Shown here in pieces: positions 11,067 to 22,130 of a stretch of DNA of 64,000 nucleotides (positions are counted from its first letter, which is position 1; every line of letters starts with the position of its first letter). Origin of the DNA: Hawksworthiomyces lignivorus (Eukaryota > Ascomycota > Sordariomycetes > Ophiostomatales > Ophiostomataceae). The position numbers were made by a program, and so were the translations under genes. The stretch covers positions 248,001-312,000 of the forward strand of contig NTMA01000016.1 of assembly GCA_002917075.1 (NCBI GenBank), written 5' to 3'. The notes beneath the pieces are model-generated. The model saw nothing but the letters and a program-made list of their open reading frames with translations, searched no databases and had not been told where the DNA came from.

Positions 11067-13414
11067 TTGAATTGGCAGCATTTATTTGCAGCAAGCATGG
11101 GGCTCTGCGAAGTTTGCACTCGTTTCTTTGAGACAACCATCTTCCTTCTAGATGGTACCAGCTCCAGCTATCCTCACCAACCTTCAATTGAGACTTTTCT
11201 CGAATCCGTGGATAAGCAATGCCGTTTTTGCTGCCGCTTATTCGGGAGGTTTGATTCTGATGAACAAGCCCTTCTCAGGCGCGTTATCACAGACATGTCG
11301 CCGATGTCTGTCAACGACCAGTTTGTGAAAATTGGCTTTTACCATAGAATGACGTCTGCTGGCACACGATTAGTCTTCATATTCAATCCTACATCTCCAA
11401 CCTCTCCTCTTTATGTTTCACTTCCATATTGGGGAGATCTATACGATGCGATTAGCAAAAGAGCTTTTGATAAATTCGACAGTGAGATTGTCGTTGCTCC
11501 CTTAACAGGTACGTCAGAGACATTTTATATGAGCGACCTAAGGAGCATAGCTAAGACATTGTGTCCATAAAAGGACATAGTACAGGTCCCCGGACTATGC
11601 CCAGATCAAGCAGTACGAACTCGTTGCATACAATTGATACTATTCGATCGTGGACTCAGGAATGTTCTGACAAGCACACTATCTGTAAAGCGAGGCGGAG
11701 CGATCACTCATGGCGCCCAACTCGTCTGCTGGATCTCGGCCTCAACATCTTTCCAGACAATCGGAGATGTCGTGTTGTGGGTCGGGACTTAATTACTCCC
11801 GATGAACCATATGCGACTCTCAGTCACCGATGGAATGTTGGAAACGTCATTTGCCTCACAACAAAAAACATACTGGAATTTTACACGTCTGGAGTGCTCA
11901 TCACGTCTTTGAGCCGCACATTTCAAGATTGTATCTCATTCGTTCGGGCTATGAATATTCGCTACCTTTGGATCGACTCCTTGTGCATAATACAGGAAGG
12001 AGACAACGGCCTCGATTGGAGCCATGAAGCAACGACTATGCATGATGTATACAGAAACTCTTATCTTAACATTTCGGCCGATTGGGGCGTGGATGGAAAC
12101 GGACTTTTCTTTCAACGCAAAGTCGAGCAGTTTGAGGAGACAGAGATCAATATCACAACGTCTCAAGATGGGGTTGTTAGTCGTGAATTATACCGGAGTA
12201 TCGATGTCCAGCAGTGGGATGTGGAGGTTACTGACTCGCCACTGAATAAGAGAGGATGGGTTCTACAAGAACGCCTTCTGTCACCTCGAAATGTTCATTT
12301 CTGTCGCAATGAGGTGTTTTGGGAATGCTGTGAAGCGACTCTCTGTGAGTCTTTCCCCAAGCAATATGTATCCGCCGATATGCTCGATTATAACAACACG
12401 GCCAACCTTAAGCGGTTCAACGGAGATGAACTACTGAGGCGCTGCAATATATTACAAAGAGTGCGGGACGTTACGAAAGTAAATCCCCAGTACCAGCTGT
12501 GGAATGACATCCTATCGACGTATGGGGGGTGTCACCTGACCTTTATCGCAGACAGATTAGTCGCTGTCTCTGGAGTTGCAAAATATCTCAAGCCTGGCTT
12601 GAAAGATACATACGTGCTTGGTTTGTGGTTGAAATACTTAGCAGCAGAGATGATGTGGTGTCGCAACAGTATGCCACTGATTGAGCGAAGTGATTCTAAG
12701 GATATGGCTAAATTGCGCTCCGGCACACAGAGATCTGGATCTAGGCCACCGAGCTTCTCTTGGGCAGCTGCAGATGGTGATTTTGCGCCAGGACACCCTC
12801 TACAAGAAGGTATGCTGCCGAAGGTCTCATGCGTCCATTATCGCAGCGGGTCTTCTGTTGCACAAGAGAGGCTTTGGCTAGAGGATGTCTTTACGCCGGC
12901 AGCAGACGCTATGGTAGAAGTCAAAGTTACAGCCACTATAAAACGAATGCACCTTCAACGCGACAGCAGCAACCTATACCTCGTTGTAGCACCGATGATG
13001 GGTTCCGGTTCTACTCTCGAGGGTATAGGATTACAGACTTCGTCCAGTACAGCTTCGCTATCTGAAGATTCTGAAACCGATACCTATGTCATGGCATTTC
13101 TCGACCGCCCCATATATAGCTCCGAGCTTCTTGCTCTCCAGAAGAAGGTTTTATACTACGCGCCGTGGAAGGACACCTTTGGAGATAAAGGCGCGCCTTA
13201 TGTGCACATGGATATCTATCAAGATCCAAGCCTTAATTTGATGCTGCTCGAGGTTGCTGACGAGGGAATGGGGCGATATTGGAGGATTGGGATTTGCATG
13301 GTCATGAACAGATCCCAGAGGGATTTATACACAGCTCGCCAGGATGGAGAGGATACAATTCCAAGTTGCCATTACGACCCAGAAACTCAAAGGCACACGA
13401 TATATATTATTTAA
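11067..13414 (+). CDS. HET-domain (heterokaryon incompatibility) protein 1
   Basis: HET-domain proteins of filamentous ascomycetes trigger cell death after fusion of unlike strains. The exons are 11067-11508 and 11574-13414, with a 65-nt intron, giving 760 aa with the frame closed. The second ATG at 11097 (MGLCEVC) is an equally good start. The HET core is clear: YATLSHRWN, then SLSRTFQDCISFVRAMNIRYLWIDSLCIIQ (about residues 250-285), and the late motif TDSPLNKRGWVLQERLLSPR. A Cys-pair region (LCEVCTRFF; CRFCCRLF) sits at the N-terminus. No NACHT or WD repeats follow, so it is a stand-alone HET protein. It opens the conflict-gene-rich middle of the window. Confidence 0.9.
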
Positions 13415-14434
13415 GCTTCTATTGACTCTGGAAAGGCATTCTTGTAGGAAAACCTGCTATAGATGGAAGCTGGTGCCGGAATGCTATGGATTTGTCGTGT
13501 ATTACGAAGGGCCTGTCTATAAGAAATACTTCGTACTTTGCATAAACATGTAATATGCTTTACTTGTCAAATTATGCCTCATGGAACCGGAAGAGCCCCA
13601 GACTAGCCACGGACTCCAGCTGAACTAGATCACCATTTAAAAAAATGAGCTATAGGTTGACCGCCTCGATGAGGTTTCGAGCGTCTACGGCTTGTTCTTG
13701 CAAGCTCAGACCCCGGGTGGTCTCTCGTCGTCACCGGGAGTTTGAAGACCCACGCTCCGCCATTTTTCAAGGAGAGGCCCTCAACACTGAAATGTTTGAG
13801 CAGGTTCAGCTTTACCATCTCCAGGCCGTTAGGGCCTTGGATCTTAATGCAGTTCAAAGAAGCTGGGCCAGAACTCGGACTTGTGGGACTTGGGCAGAGT
13901 CTAGTCCCAATACGGCATACGGAAAGGATGGGTGACCTTTTAGTACTTCCCAGACGGATCCGAGATTTTCTCAGTCTCCTTCTGGCCGTGTCCGTACATC
14001 TCTTTGCTGGAAGTTAAACAGTCAAATGGTCGGATTTTCTAACTCTCCTTCTCCATTGTCATCTACAAGATACCTAGCAGCGCTACATGTAGATACTGGT
14101 AAGGCTGGGTAGATGGAAAAGCCAGGTCCTGGGACAAGATCACAACTGAACTCCACCGCCCCTACCATTCCGAATCCAGCACACGGTGGTGTGGTCTCAA
14201 CTAATTGCACCTAATGTAGCTTCAGAGCACAGATCACCCCAAAAGTGAATCCTGAAAGGCTGACTAGTGACAACTATCCGTCATCGACATCAAGACCTTC
14301 TTCCCTGCCACATTCGATACATTCAGATTCCAACAACCAAGAGATCGGTTCCTTTAATATAGTTTAGCTTCACAATCTGGCCATATCAGCTGGACCACTC
14401 ACACATAAACCTGTAAGTAAAGACGAGTTTTAGA
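13415..14434. other. Intergenic, no supported gene
   Basis: Several short frames occur on both strands (for example 13630-13857 minus and 14022-14210 minus), but none has a recognisable domain or joins convincingly. It could hold degraded coding sequence. I see no firm evidence. Confidence 0.4.
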
Positions 14435-15019
14435 TTAAATATCATCAAAGAGCGGAACAAGCCTGCTCCAATCGACCGATGCTTCCACAGTGGTGCCGTC
14501 CTTTGAGACGAGCTGACTTGGTCTCAGACTGGCCATCAGATCTCTAAATTCTTCATCCGAGAGCCCGGAGGGCTTGTACGACCCATCTCGGAGATGACCC
14601 AACACGGGTGTCTCGCCATGGCAATCAATGTGGTCCGTGATGTCGAGATCGTCAGTCTGCGGGACCAACCAGATGTCCTTGACTTCGAATTTCTTGACTG
14701 AGTCGATCGCCATAATGGGATACCAGCTCTTGTCAACCTTCACCGTAATGTGGTACGTGCACTTGAGGGCCGCCGTTTCGCTGTCGTTGTTGAAAAGACG
14801 GGTGACGAATTCCTTTATGCCAAACAACAGGATCTCAGTGTTCCCGATAGGGCTGAAGTAGACGCCTTTGCCATAGTGTGTGTGCTGATTTCCCTCAAGA
14901 ACTGACGCGCGGAGAACGACTCGCTTTCCGGAGGGTTTCTTGGGATCATATCCGGCCATGATGGCATCATATCCGGCCTTGTTGGTATAATGGGTGAGAT
15001 ACGTAATTTGGGTGTTCAT
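14435..15019 (-). CDS. Putative HYD1-type ADP-ribosyltransferase-like protein
   Basis: This is a small single-exon protein of 194 aa. I start it at 15019 (MNTQITYLTHYTNK) because the open frame upstream to 15172 adds only a low-complexity leader. The N-terminal LTHYTNKAGYDAIMAG and the later HTHYGKGVYFSPI match the pattern of the ART-HYD1 toxin-type family, where HYT...G opens the domain and a GxGxYF strand follows. ADP-ribosyltransferases of this type modify target proteins or nucleic acids using NAD+. There is no signal peptide from this start. It lies at the edge of the toxin-like array and is in the same orientation as three of its members. The family call rests on two short motifs; a hypothetical protein is the alternative. 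Confidence 0.5.
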   Translation of the reverse strand: MNTQITYLTHYTNKAGYDAIMAGYDPKKPSGKRVVLRASVLEGNQHTHYGKGVYFSPIGNTEILLFGIKEFVTRLFNNDSETAALKCTYHITVKVDKSWYPIMAIDSVKKFEVKDIWLVPQTDDLDITDHIDCHGETPVLGHLRDGSYKPSGLSDEEFRDLMASLRPSQLVSKDGTTVEASVDWSRLVPLFDDI

Positions 15020-16588
15020 TTTGACTGGCGTGAGAAATGACAAAGGGGAGTGTAACGAGGTAGAGGAGACGAAAGGCACTAGAGAGCAACTTCCTGCTGG
15101 CTTCCTTAGCTTGGAGGAGCGGCAGGAGACCTCATCGACGGACGGGAGCATGAAATAAATATTTGACGACAAAATTGGGGTTGCTGAATCCTGGTCTTTC
15201 AGCCGGATAGTCTCTTCCGGTTTTCTCGGCTAGCTACATGGAAAGTCAATGTCATGTCTTTCCTCAGCTGAACTGCACTCCCGTCACCTTCGCGTGACAT
15301 CAGGTAGACATCCTAAGAATGCGGCAATAATTCTGGAAGAAATGCCACCGGTTCAACAGAACTCTACAAATGTGCAAAGTGTGTGTGCCTGGAGCACATC
15401 GTTCGTGCTCGCCTCCACACTGTGATCGAATCAGGTACTTCAGTCAGCCTCACATGCAGCTGTCACTGAAGCAGAGGTCGAGCTATTGATCATGGTCTTT
15501 TGTTTGTGGGGGTCTGCATGTTTACTCGTGAAGTGACCGGGGACGACAGAAAACAGGAAATGTTATGCAATTGATCCGGGGTGTCTGAAGAATGATGCAA
15601 GGGACCGAGAAGAGCAACAAACAGAAGTCCTCAACCCGATTTCCCGAAGCGAGCTAGGTAGGTTGCCACTTGGATGTCTGGCTCTCATCGATATTCTGGC
15701 TAGATTGTTGCCATTGTGGGCGCCGCTTCAGGCTATTGGTTGTGGAAGGTCTAGACTATACTGTGGAACTAAAGACCATGCATAAGACTCTCTAATCGTT
15801 GGTGTTTCTGCACGCCATCGCCATGCTGGCTTTGGACAACTTGCTCTTCAGCTGCCATTATGCAAGCCACATTAGGCTTCACTGCGCCAAATACTTCCTA
15901 CCGGAGGGTTTCCCCGAATGGGCAAGCACTCCATTCCACAGCTAGACGAAGAACGTGCCAGCAGAGCACAGCATGCAGGATGCAATGAAAGTTATGTGCA
16001 TTTTCTGCAGAGATGGGAGCTGGATGAACCGAAAGTGGCTGAAAGTCGCACCCAGGTGTTCCTTAAGGATCCTTCCGGAACTCCGCTACACTCTAGAGTT
16101 CCTCTAGGCACTGCAAGGCGCCTGCTGCAAGGAGGAAAACAGAGAACCCCAAAAGTCCCTTGGGGCAGCACCCAGGACTCTAAAAATCCCGGACCAATGG
16201 ATTCATTCCGCGTTCCTCGCTACTCAGCACATTGCTCTTCTTCTACAGTGTTTCATTGGATCAACAGTGGATTAGCACATTTTGTGTCGGCGGCGCGTGC
16301 CGTGACTGCATTTCCGAGGAGACAGTTTTCTATGGCGCGTCAAGGAACCAATCATCATTCTTCAAACATGCAAAATTGGTGCCAGCTGCCTAGGCGCCAT
16401 CGCCAATGAAAGTGCCCAATGTGCCAGACTGTTGTCGGGAAACACTACCTAAAGCAACGACCTTGAGAATCACCACCCTCGATCGAGCATACGAGGACCG
16501 CGCTACTTCATATAAAAATCACCTTCTGTACGTAAATTTTTGAGTATCGGGTGGCTCTCCTTAGCTTCAACTCCTAATTGCTGCGCCA
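15020..16588. other. Intergenic, one unsupported open frame
   Basis: A 163-codon plus-strand frame at 15918-16409 has odd composition (rich in Arg, Ser, Pro and His) and no family resemblance. I do not call it. The remainder looks non-coding and leads into the NACHT relic. Confidence 0.45.
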
Positions 16589-16795
16589 ATTCTTGTTGAC
16601 CAACAACCATCGATTATCTCGCATGTGAAGAAGAAATACGATCATGCATGTCATCCATTCTTCAGAGACACGAATGCCTGGGTACCTCGGTCGAAGATGT
16701 TTACCGACATTCTGGAAGGCCCCGGCCTGCGTCGCACCTATCTGATCATCGACGCGCCTGAAGACTTTCTTCTACGTATTCCTCGACTTAACAAA
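16589..16795 (+). pseudogene. Relic of a NACHT-domain NLR (HET-E-like) gene
   Basis: One frame encodes ILVDQQPSIISHVKKKYDHA, then FFRDTNAWV, KMFTDIL and TYLIIDA in order. This is the run around the Walker B strand (LIIDALDE in intact genes) of fungal NACHT NLRs. Only about 65 codons survive. The upstream Walker A segment is absent, the expected DALDEC reads DAPEDF, and the similarity stops soon after. No WD or other repeats follow. I take it as a dead fragment of an incompatibility-type NLR, left between the ART-like gene and the toxin-like array. The match is to remembered family patterns, not to a search. Confidence 0.75.
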
Positions 16796-16842
16796 CCTCA
16801 ATCTGCAACGATGAGCCTGGGATAAAATAGATCCGTGGCTAC

Positions 16843-18059
16843 TTAGGCCCGAGTCATGTATGGGACTTCAATCGTCTGCCCCATGACATAATCCCAAAGA
16901 GGAATCTTTTCATCGTCCTGCAGCGTGGTAGAGAACTGCTCCCACATGCTGCTCTCAAAGACAGCCTCGTAACAGAGCACACTGAATTCGCCCCTGATGC
17001 GAGATTGACTTCCGCCCCCTTTACCCCTGACGAGGTCATAGACTGAACTCTTGACCTCAAACGAGAGAAGTAGTATGTCTTGAGTGCAAAAGCAAATGCA
17101 CAAGTCAGTCTGGCGGGTGTCAAGAGCCTGTTTTCGGGGGTAACATACAAGAAGTAACACCTCTGTTCGACGGCTCATAGACGTACTTGTCCATGACGAC
17201 ATTCTTCATCTGGATAGACTCACGACTTCCCTTCTGTAACGCGTGAACGATGCCTTGAAAAACCGGCTCAACAGCCTCGATAAGAACACAATCGACGTTC
17301 GTCCAGTTCTGTATCACCTTCTCGACTAGCTGCGCGTGCAACTCTCCAGGCAAACAATCGTAATAGTATACCACATTGGCGGGAAACCTCGTGGTACGCA
17401 GCCTGGATGTCATCACGTTAGCTTTTTAGTTTTTCCTGCCTCATAACACTTCGTTACACCTACCAAGACATCTTCACCATATCTTCACACGCAATCTCCG
17501 CAAACTGCTTGCTCAGTTGAGCCTGCTGCAACGGATCATCCGGCATGCCATACCGCCTCGCCACCTCCTCCCACCACTTCTTGGACGACCAGCTCCGAAA
17601 GTCCTTCATGCTCTTCCGACCGCGCCTCAACGCCTCCTCATCCACAAACCCACCCCCTGACGCAGTCGGCCTCGGTATATTCACATACCACAGCGACGGA
17701 CACACGCGATGCAGCCCCGCAGCCCATGCCGCAATCACATTCGCCGACACCGGCGCAGCCGGGCCCCCAGCGCCAACCACGCTGTAAAAGTCGGCTGAGT
17801 TGTTATGCAGCAGCGCGAGCGCCTGCACGGGGATTGGAATGTCCCCGACCCGCATGGCTTGGATTAGCTCGCAGGTGGAGGGCATGACGAAGTCGGGCAT
17901 GCTGGCACTAACCCTCATGACGTCAGTGAAATCGAAAAGGGAGTTTGCAACGGGGCCTTCTTCGTCGGGGATGACTGGCTCAGTGGCGAGTCGGTCTAGC
18001 ATGGGTGGGGCGGAGGAGAGGGTGGCTGGGGTATCTGAGTCTGTTGCAGGTTGCTCCAT
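16843..18059 (-). CDS. Toxin-like array, member A (distant paralogue, two introns)
   Basis: The protein is of unknown function. The exons are 18059-17464, 17402-17149 and 17078-16843, with introns of 61 and 70 nt. The model is 361 aa with the frame closed, matching the 345-356 aa of its neighbours. The start at 18059 is chosen because the frame upstream is CT-rich, leader-like sequence. The C-terminal half has the order seen in members B-D: a helix with ELH, a hydrophobic helix (VFQGIVHALQ), then a strand (SYILLLSFEVKSSVY) and FSVLCYEAVF. The N-terminal half is divergent. There is no signal peptide or obvious membrane span. I infer a distant fourth member of the family; without a profile search this could be coincidence. 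Confidence 0.5.
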
Positions 18060-18537
18060 GGCCAGGGGGCTTTGGAAGTGGGAAGGAAAGTGGAAGGGGA
18101 TTGGAGGAATAACAAAGTAAAGGAATTCTTCAGAGACATGAAAGGAGAAGCGGTGATGGACAAATAGGACAGGCTCTGGGGAGGGGGGCGGGTTTATCAG
18201 GGAGGAAGGACGGAGTGGAAGAGATAGGACGCAGTGGAGGAGATGGAGGGAGACAGTGTTTAAATAGGAAAAATCCAATCCTTGGTCTCCAGACTGGGCT
18301 GCCCAGGTGGCGGCTGAGTTGGAATCAGGGCAGCTCGGGGTCCAGATCATCAGCACACGCAGGATAGGAACCAGGCATAGCGAGTTGCGGGACCGGAGCA
18401 ACCGCAGAACATTGGAGGCAGAAATATCCCAGTCAATTTCTCGTCTACCTCCAAAAAGACATGGCTACCTAACTTCTCTGACAAATTTCCAATCATCTCA
18501 GCACCCAATCAACCATACCTGACCGATCTCTCGTCTA
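18060..18537. other. Spacer between members A and B
   Basis: This 478-bp stretch is the likely promoter and leader of member A, with purine- and CT-rich tracts, plus the 3' flank of member B. No separate gene is seen. Confidence 0.5.
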
Positions 18538-19575
18538 CTACTTCGCAGCTGCATCGATGGGAACCGGGAACTTCGTCTTTCCGTACTGCTTAAACGTCTG
18601 CTTGGTGACTTCCTGGAAAATTGCTTCGAGCTGAGGCTTGGCTGCCAGCCACCTGGTGACGTTGAGGTCGATGTCAACCACGACGTACTGCATGTTAAAG
18701 GTGCTGTCCTCGTGGTTGGCCTTGTTGGTGGCCCACTTCCAGGTGCTGGCGTCGATGTGCATGTAGACGATGCGGGTTCGCGGCTGGTAAATCCAAATGG
18801 GGTGGTCGGTACTACCCGCGATGTTGGTTGCAATGGTCTGGTGGACACGGATGGTCTGGTCCACAGTGCTGGTGTTCTTTTCTTTGGTGACGGTGACGTC
18901 GCCTAGGGCCTTGACGAAGTTGGTGAGGATGCCGTCCAGCTGCTTCTTGGCCACGTCGGTCAGGCTGAACCCAGCGAAGAGCTCACTGATGAATCCAAGG
19001 TGCAGCTCTGTCTTGGAAAATTTCCGCGTGAAGGTGTGTTGGGTACCGCTGCCGAAACTGAACATGCCAGCCAGAGGTGGACCCAACATGACGTTGTAGG
19101 TCGAGTCGGCCATGTCGGCGAAGGCTTGGGCTGCTTCCGCAGGCACCGTGATGCGGTACTCCTCTGGGTGACCACGCTTCGTGCGCCTGGCAACATTGGA
19201 CATGGCGATGAACAGGTCGGCAATTGAAGTGATGTCTCGGAGATGGCCAAAATCCTCGAGCGCCTTACGAACGTGCGCCTCATCAGACAGAGGGTTGTCG
19301 GCGCTCTTGGGAGGGAGGATGGGCACGTCCTGCGGCATAGGCGCTAGGCCCTTGGCAGCATCAGCGACAGGGCCTCCCGCTGCTGTCGACATCCGATCCC
19401 AGAGCTCCGAGATCCCTGAGCCAGCAGCGGCATCCCCCGCCCCCGCCGTAACGGGGCCGTCGGAGGACGCGAGTTCCTGTGCCACCAACGCAGTCTGGAG
19501 CGGGTCGCTGGCGCGGATTAGGATATCGGCCACGGGCTGAAAGATGCCAAAGTCAATAGGGGTGGGGAAAGACAT
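18538..19575 (-). CDS. Toxin-like array, member B (suspected Cyt-like pore-former)
   Basis: This is an intronless 345-aa protein without a signal peptide. After a variable acidic and Ala-rich N-terminus come helices (IADLFIAMSNVA; GPPLAGMFSFGSG), a long helical hairpin (ELHLGFISELFAGFSL; LDGILTNFVKAL), then strands (RTRIVYMHIDASTW; STFNMQYVVVDIDLNV) and a C-terminal helix (KQYGKTKF). Members C and D keep the same order. The helix-layer then strand layout resembles Cyt-type cytolysins (CytB family; fungal volvatoxin A2), which insert into membranes. Lack of a secretion signal suggests an intracellular store or a cell-death role. A gasdermin-like fold is the alternative. The paralogy is seen in the sequence; the fold is inference. 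Confidence 0.7.
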   Translation of the reverse strand: MSFPTPIDFGIFQPVADILIRASDPLQTALVAQELASSDGPVTAGAGDAAAGSGISELWDRMSTAAGGPVADAAKGLAPMPQDVPILPPKSADNPLSDEAHVRKALEDFGHLRDITSIADLFIAMSNVARRTKRGHPEEYRITVPAEAAQAFADMADSTYNVMLGPPLAGMFSFGSGTQHTFTRKFSKTELHLGFISELFAGFSLTDVAKKQLDGILTNFVKALGDVTVTKEKNTSTVDQTIRVHQTIATNIAGSTDHPIWIYQPRTRIVYMHIDASTWKWATNKANHEDSTFNMQYVVVDIDLNVTRWLAAKPQLEAIFQEVTKQTFKQYGKTKFPVPIDAAAK

Positions 19576-21059
19576 GATGGTCAGTCAAAAGGCGGAATCA
19601 AATCTGAAACGGATCGAAGAAAGTGAAGGTGTCTCCTAGGGCAACGGTCAAGAATGATGGTGGAGCGGGAAAGCGTGCCGGGCTGGCGGCATTTAAGCAA
19701 GAATTGTCCCTTCTCTTTCGTTCCGGTTTCAACCACCGCAAGTGAGGGCATAAAGGGCCTTGCCAGAAGGCGCAAACTTAGTTTGCCATCCCTCCCTTGC
19801 CTTCCCAGTGGAACCCGTTCCTGTCCGCTCTACTGTCTGCCCTCCGGAGTCCCTTGTGACCTGTGTTCTTCCGTTTCTCTCGTAACTGTCCCTTCCTCTG
19901 CGCTCCCATTAGACGAACGACCCCCTCCCTCTTGACCAGCAGGGCGCTTGCTTCTCGAGATGACTTCATGCACCTGGTGGACTGAGCCGAAATACTGTCC
20001 AATCTCGGAGAAGCCTTTACCGTATCAAAGCTATGGATGTATGCTTTTTCGTCGTGGAGCTCTCTGAGCTGCTGGCCCCAATTATCGCTCACTGATGAGC
20101 ATCAGCTCCGACTTCATAGTTCATCAATGATTGATAACACCAAATGAAGCATGAAAGAGCGGTAATGATGCGAAAGCGACTATCTAAAAGACAAGTTTCA
20201 GCTGTTGACAAGACGCCTCCTAAGGCGTCACAGCGGGTCTGGATTTCAATAAAGATGATGCAGTTGTCCAGGCTTGGGCAAAAGCTGCTAGAAGCCCGCT
20301 GTGGCGCCTGCAATTAGAGACCAATTGGCTCGACTCGGAGCGCCAGTGCCAGTGCAGGCCCACACGTACATGCGCTATAACCTGTTGGAGGTTGCGTGGT
20401 CTGAGGCTCCACATCTCCAGTCTCCATCAGCGTAGGTATTTCAGCCAGACCTGTGGCTTTCATGACTTTCTTCCACACGCACACCAATATGACACAGTTG
20501 TTTGCTCTATCGGGCCGCTCAACCAAACCACATGCATGTGCGGCCGGGAGGAGGTCTAAGTCAACGCAGGGGGGAAATTCAAGTCTGGTTCATGTTGGGC
20601 ACCAAATGCCGATAGCCTATCTACACCGGGCGGAGGTCTCATCTGCACAAGATGCTCTACCACTCTGTATCCGCAATTTCCCCCACGTTGGAATGGTGAT
20701 ACGACAGGCGCAAGCTCTCGGAGCACCCCTCCGAGCCTGCGAGGCTCCGCTACCGCGCTCGGACCAGACGTCAACGTGGAAGCAGCTGCCAAGCATTGCC
20801 CATCACAGCCAGTTAAGTTCAGCGGATCATTTCTGGGTAGCGTCAACTGAAAGACATCACATAGTTACAGGAAAGGCCCGTCAAGCGGCTGGGAACTGGA
20901 AGTTTAAATCTCCTTTCCGTGCCGCGTCGTGTTTAGTATCAATTTTCATTTCGTTACGCGTGATGTATTCGAATTGAAGGCACGTACAGAAACAGGCAAA
21001 CTCTGCAACACTACAGGTAGCTAAAAAAAAATTGAACTCCATGCGGTACTGTTTCTAAA
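19576..21059. other. Intergenic between members B and C
   Basis: About 1.5 kb. The plus-strand frame at 20453-20977 has no recognisable features and I do not call it. The promoter of member B should lie at its left end. Confidence 0.5.
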
Positions 21060-22130
21060 TCATTCCTCGACCGCCTGCAAAAGCATGCAAGTCTCGCGCC
21101 CCAGACCCTGCAGCCCGTCCGCCTTGGCAATACTACTGAGCACGGCGTCGTCCTCAGCCATCTGCTTGAAAATCTCTTCAAACTTGCCCCTGTTAGCATT
21201 GTATTTGGCGTCGTCCAGTTCGAGCTCAAGAACAGTCGTGTTCAAGGTAAAGTTGATCTTCACGTCTTCCTGGGGAGGCTTGGGCTTCTTCTTCCCCCCG
21301 AACCCAGGGAGATGCCACTTTCCTGCTACCTTTTCCGTATTCAGTGTAGCCGAAGCTGGAGTGTCAGCCTGAGGAGCGTCAGAAGCAGCGTCAGCGCTAT
21401 GTTCCTTGCCACGAGAGGGGGCTAGTGTCTGCAGCACCGATGCCCAGTGTCGTAGTTTGACCGAGAAAACGACAATGCGGGTGTATGGCTTATGGATATA
21501 GATGCCACCGTCGCCGGTGACGTCGATGGATTTGACGTAATTCACAGCCACAACGTGCTTTAGATCCGACTCAGATGTATCATCGGTAGTAGTAGGAACC
21601 TTGAAAGGTTTGAGTGCAAACATGAAACCGGTGAGAACCTTGCCGAGCTTCGCCATGTCCTCCTTGTCAACCAGGCCAAGCCCGTCGAAAACGGAAGCTA
21701 GGACAATGTCATGTAGCTTTGCACTGGTCACTTCCAGGTGGAGGGTGGTAGCCGAGCCACCATCAGGCTGATGATACATGTTTGCAAGTGGACCCTTCGT
21801 GAAGGCTTGGAGAGTCGTCTCTGCCTTCTCGTTGAAGGCGGCCACATATTCGTCAGGATTGCCGAGACTGAGGTGGTGAGCCTGACGGCCACCGCCTTCG
21901 TCGCCGTCTTCGTCGGCAGAGTGGTCAGGGCCCGATCTAACGAGTGCCATGCCAGCAAAGATGCGCGCCAGTGCGGACGCGCCCAGAACAGCAGCGAATT
22001 TTTGCACCTTCTCCTCATCTTTATCGGACGGCTCGAAGGAGAAGAAGAAGGGCGGCGGCGCAGTTCCTTTCTTGATCAGGTCCGTCGGCTCTGCAATGAC
22101 TTCGCGCAGATGCAACTTCAGGTCTGACAT
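21060..22130 (-). CDS. Toxin-like array, member C (suspected Cyt-like pore-former)
   Basis: This is an intronless 356-aa protein without a signal peptide. It keeps the shared order: a helix (ALARIFAGMALV), GPLANMYHQPDG, KLHDIVLASVFDGLGL, LGKVLTGFMFALK, the strand YTRIVVFSVKLRHW and a last strand (INFTLNTTVLELEL). It differs by a Lys/Pro-rich insert of about 45 residues (GKKKPKPPQED) between the last two strands and by a shorter N-terminus. The insert could be a flexible, protease-sensitive linker, which is inference. It is transcribed in the same direction as B but 1.5 kb away, so it has its own promoter. Function unknown; the pore-forming idea is the same as for B and D. Confidence 0.65.
   Translation of the reverse strand: MSDLKLHLREVIAEPTDLIKKGTAPPPFFFSFEPSDKDEEKVQKFAAVLGASALARIFAGMALVRSGPDHSADEDGDEGGGRQAHHLSLGNPDEYVAAFNEKAETTLQAFTKGPLANMYHQPDGGSATTLHLEVTSAKLHDIVLASVFDGLGLVDKEDMAKLGKVLTGFMFALKPFKVPTTTDDTSESDLKHVVAVNYVKSIDVTGDGGIYIHKPYTRIVVFSVKLRHWASVLQTLAPSRGKEHSADAASDAPQADTPASATLNTEKVAGKWHLPGFGGKKKPKPPQEDVKINFTLNTTVLELELDDAKYNANRGKFEEIFKQMAEDDAVLSSIAKADGLQGLGRETCMLLQAVEE

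Noticed and set aside
13630..14210. Possible minus-strand gene from two short frames
   Set aside because: The frames do not join with legal splice sites and match no family that I know.
15918..16409. 163-codon plus-strand open frame
   Set aside because: Odd composition, no domain, no splice support, and it lies in decayed sequence beside the NLR relic.
20453..20977. 174-codon plus-strand open frame between members B and C
   Set aside because: No family resemblance, overlapped by a minus-strand frame of similar quality. Likely chance.
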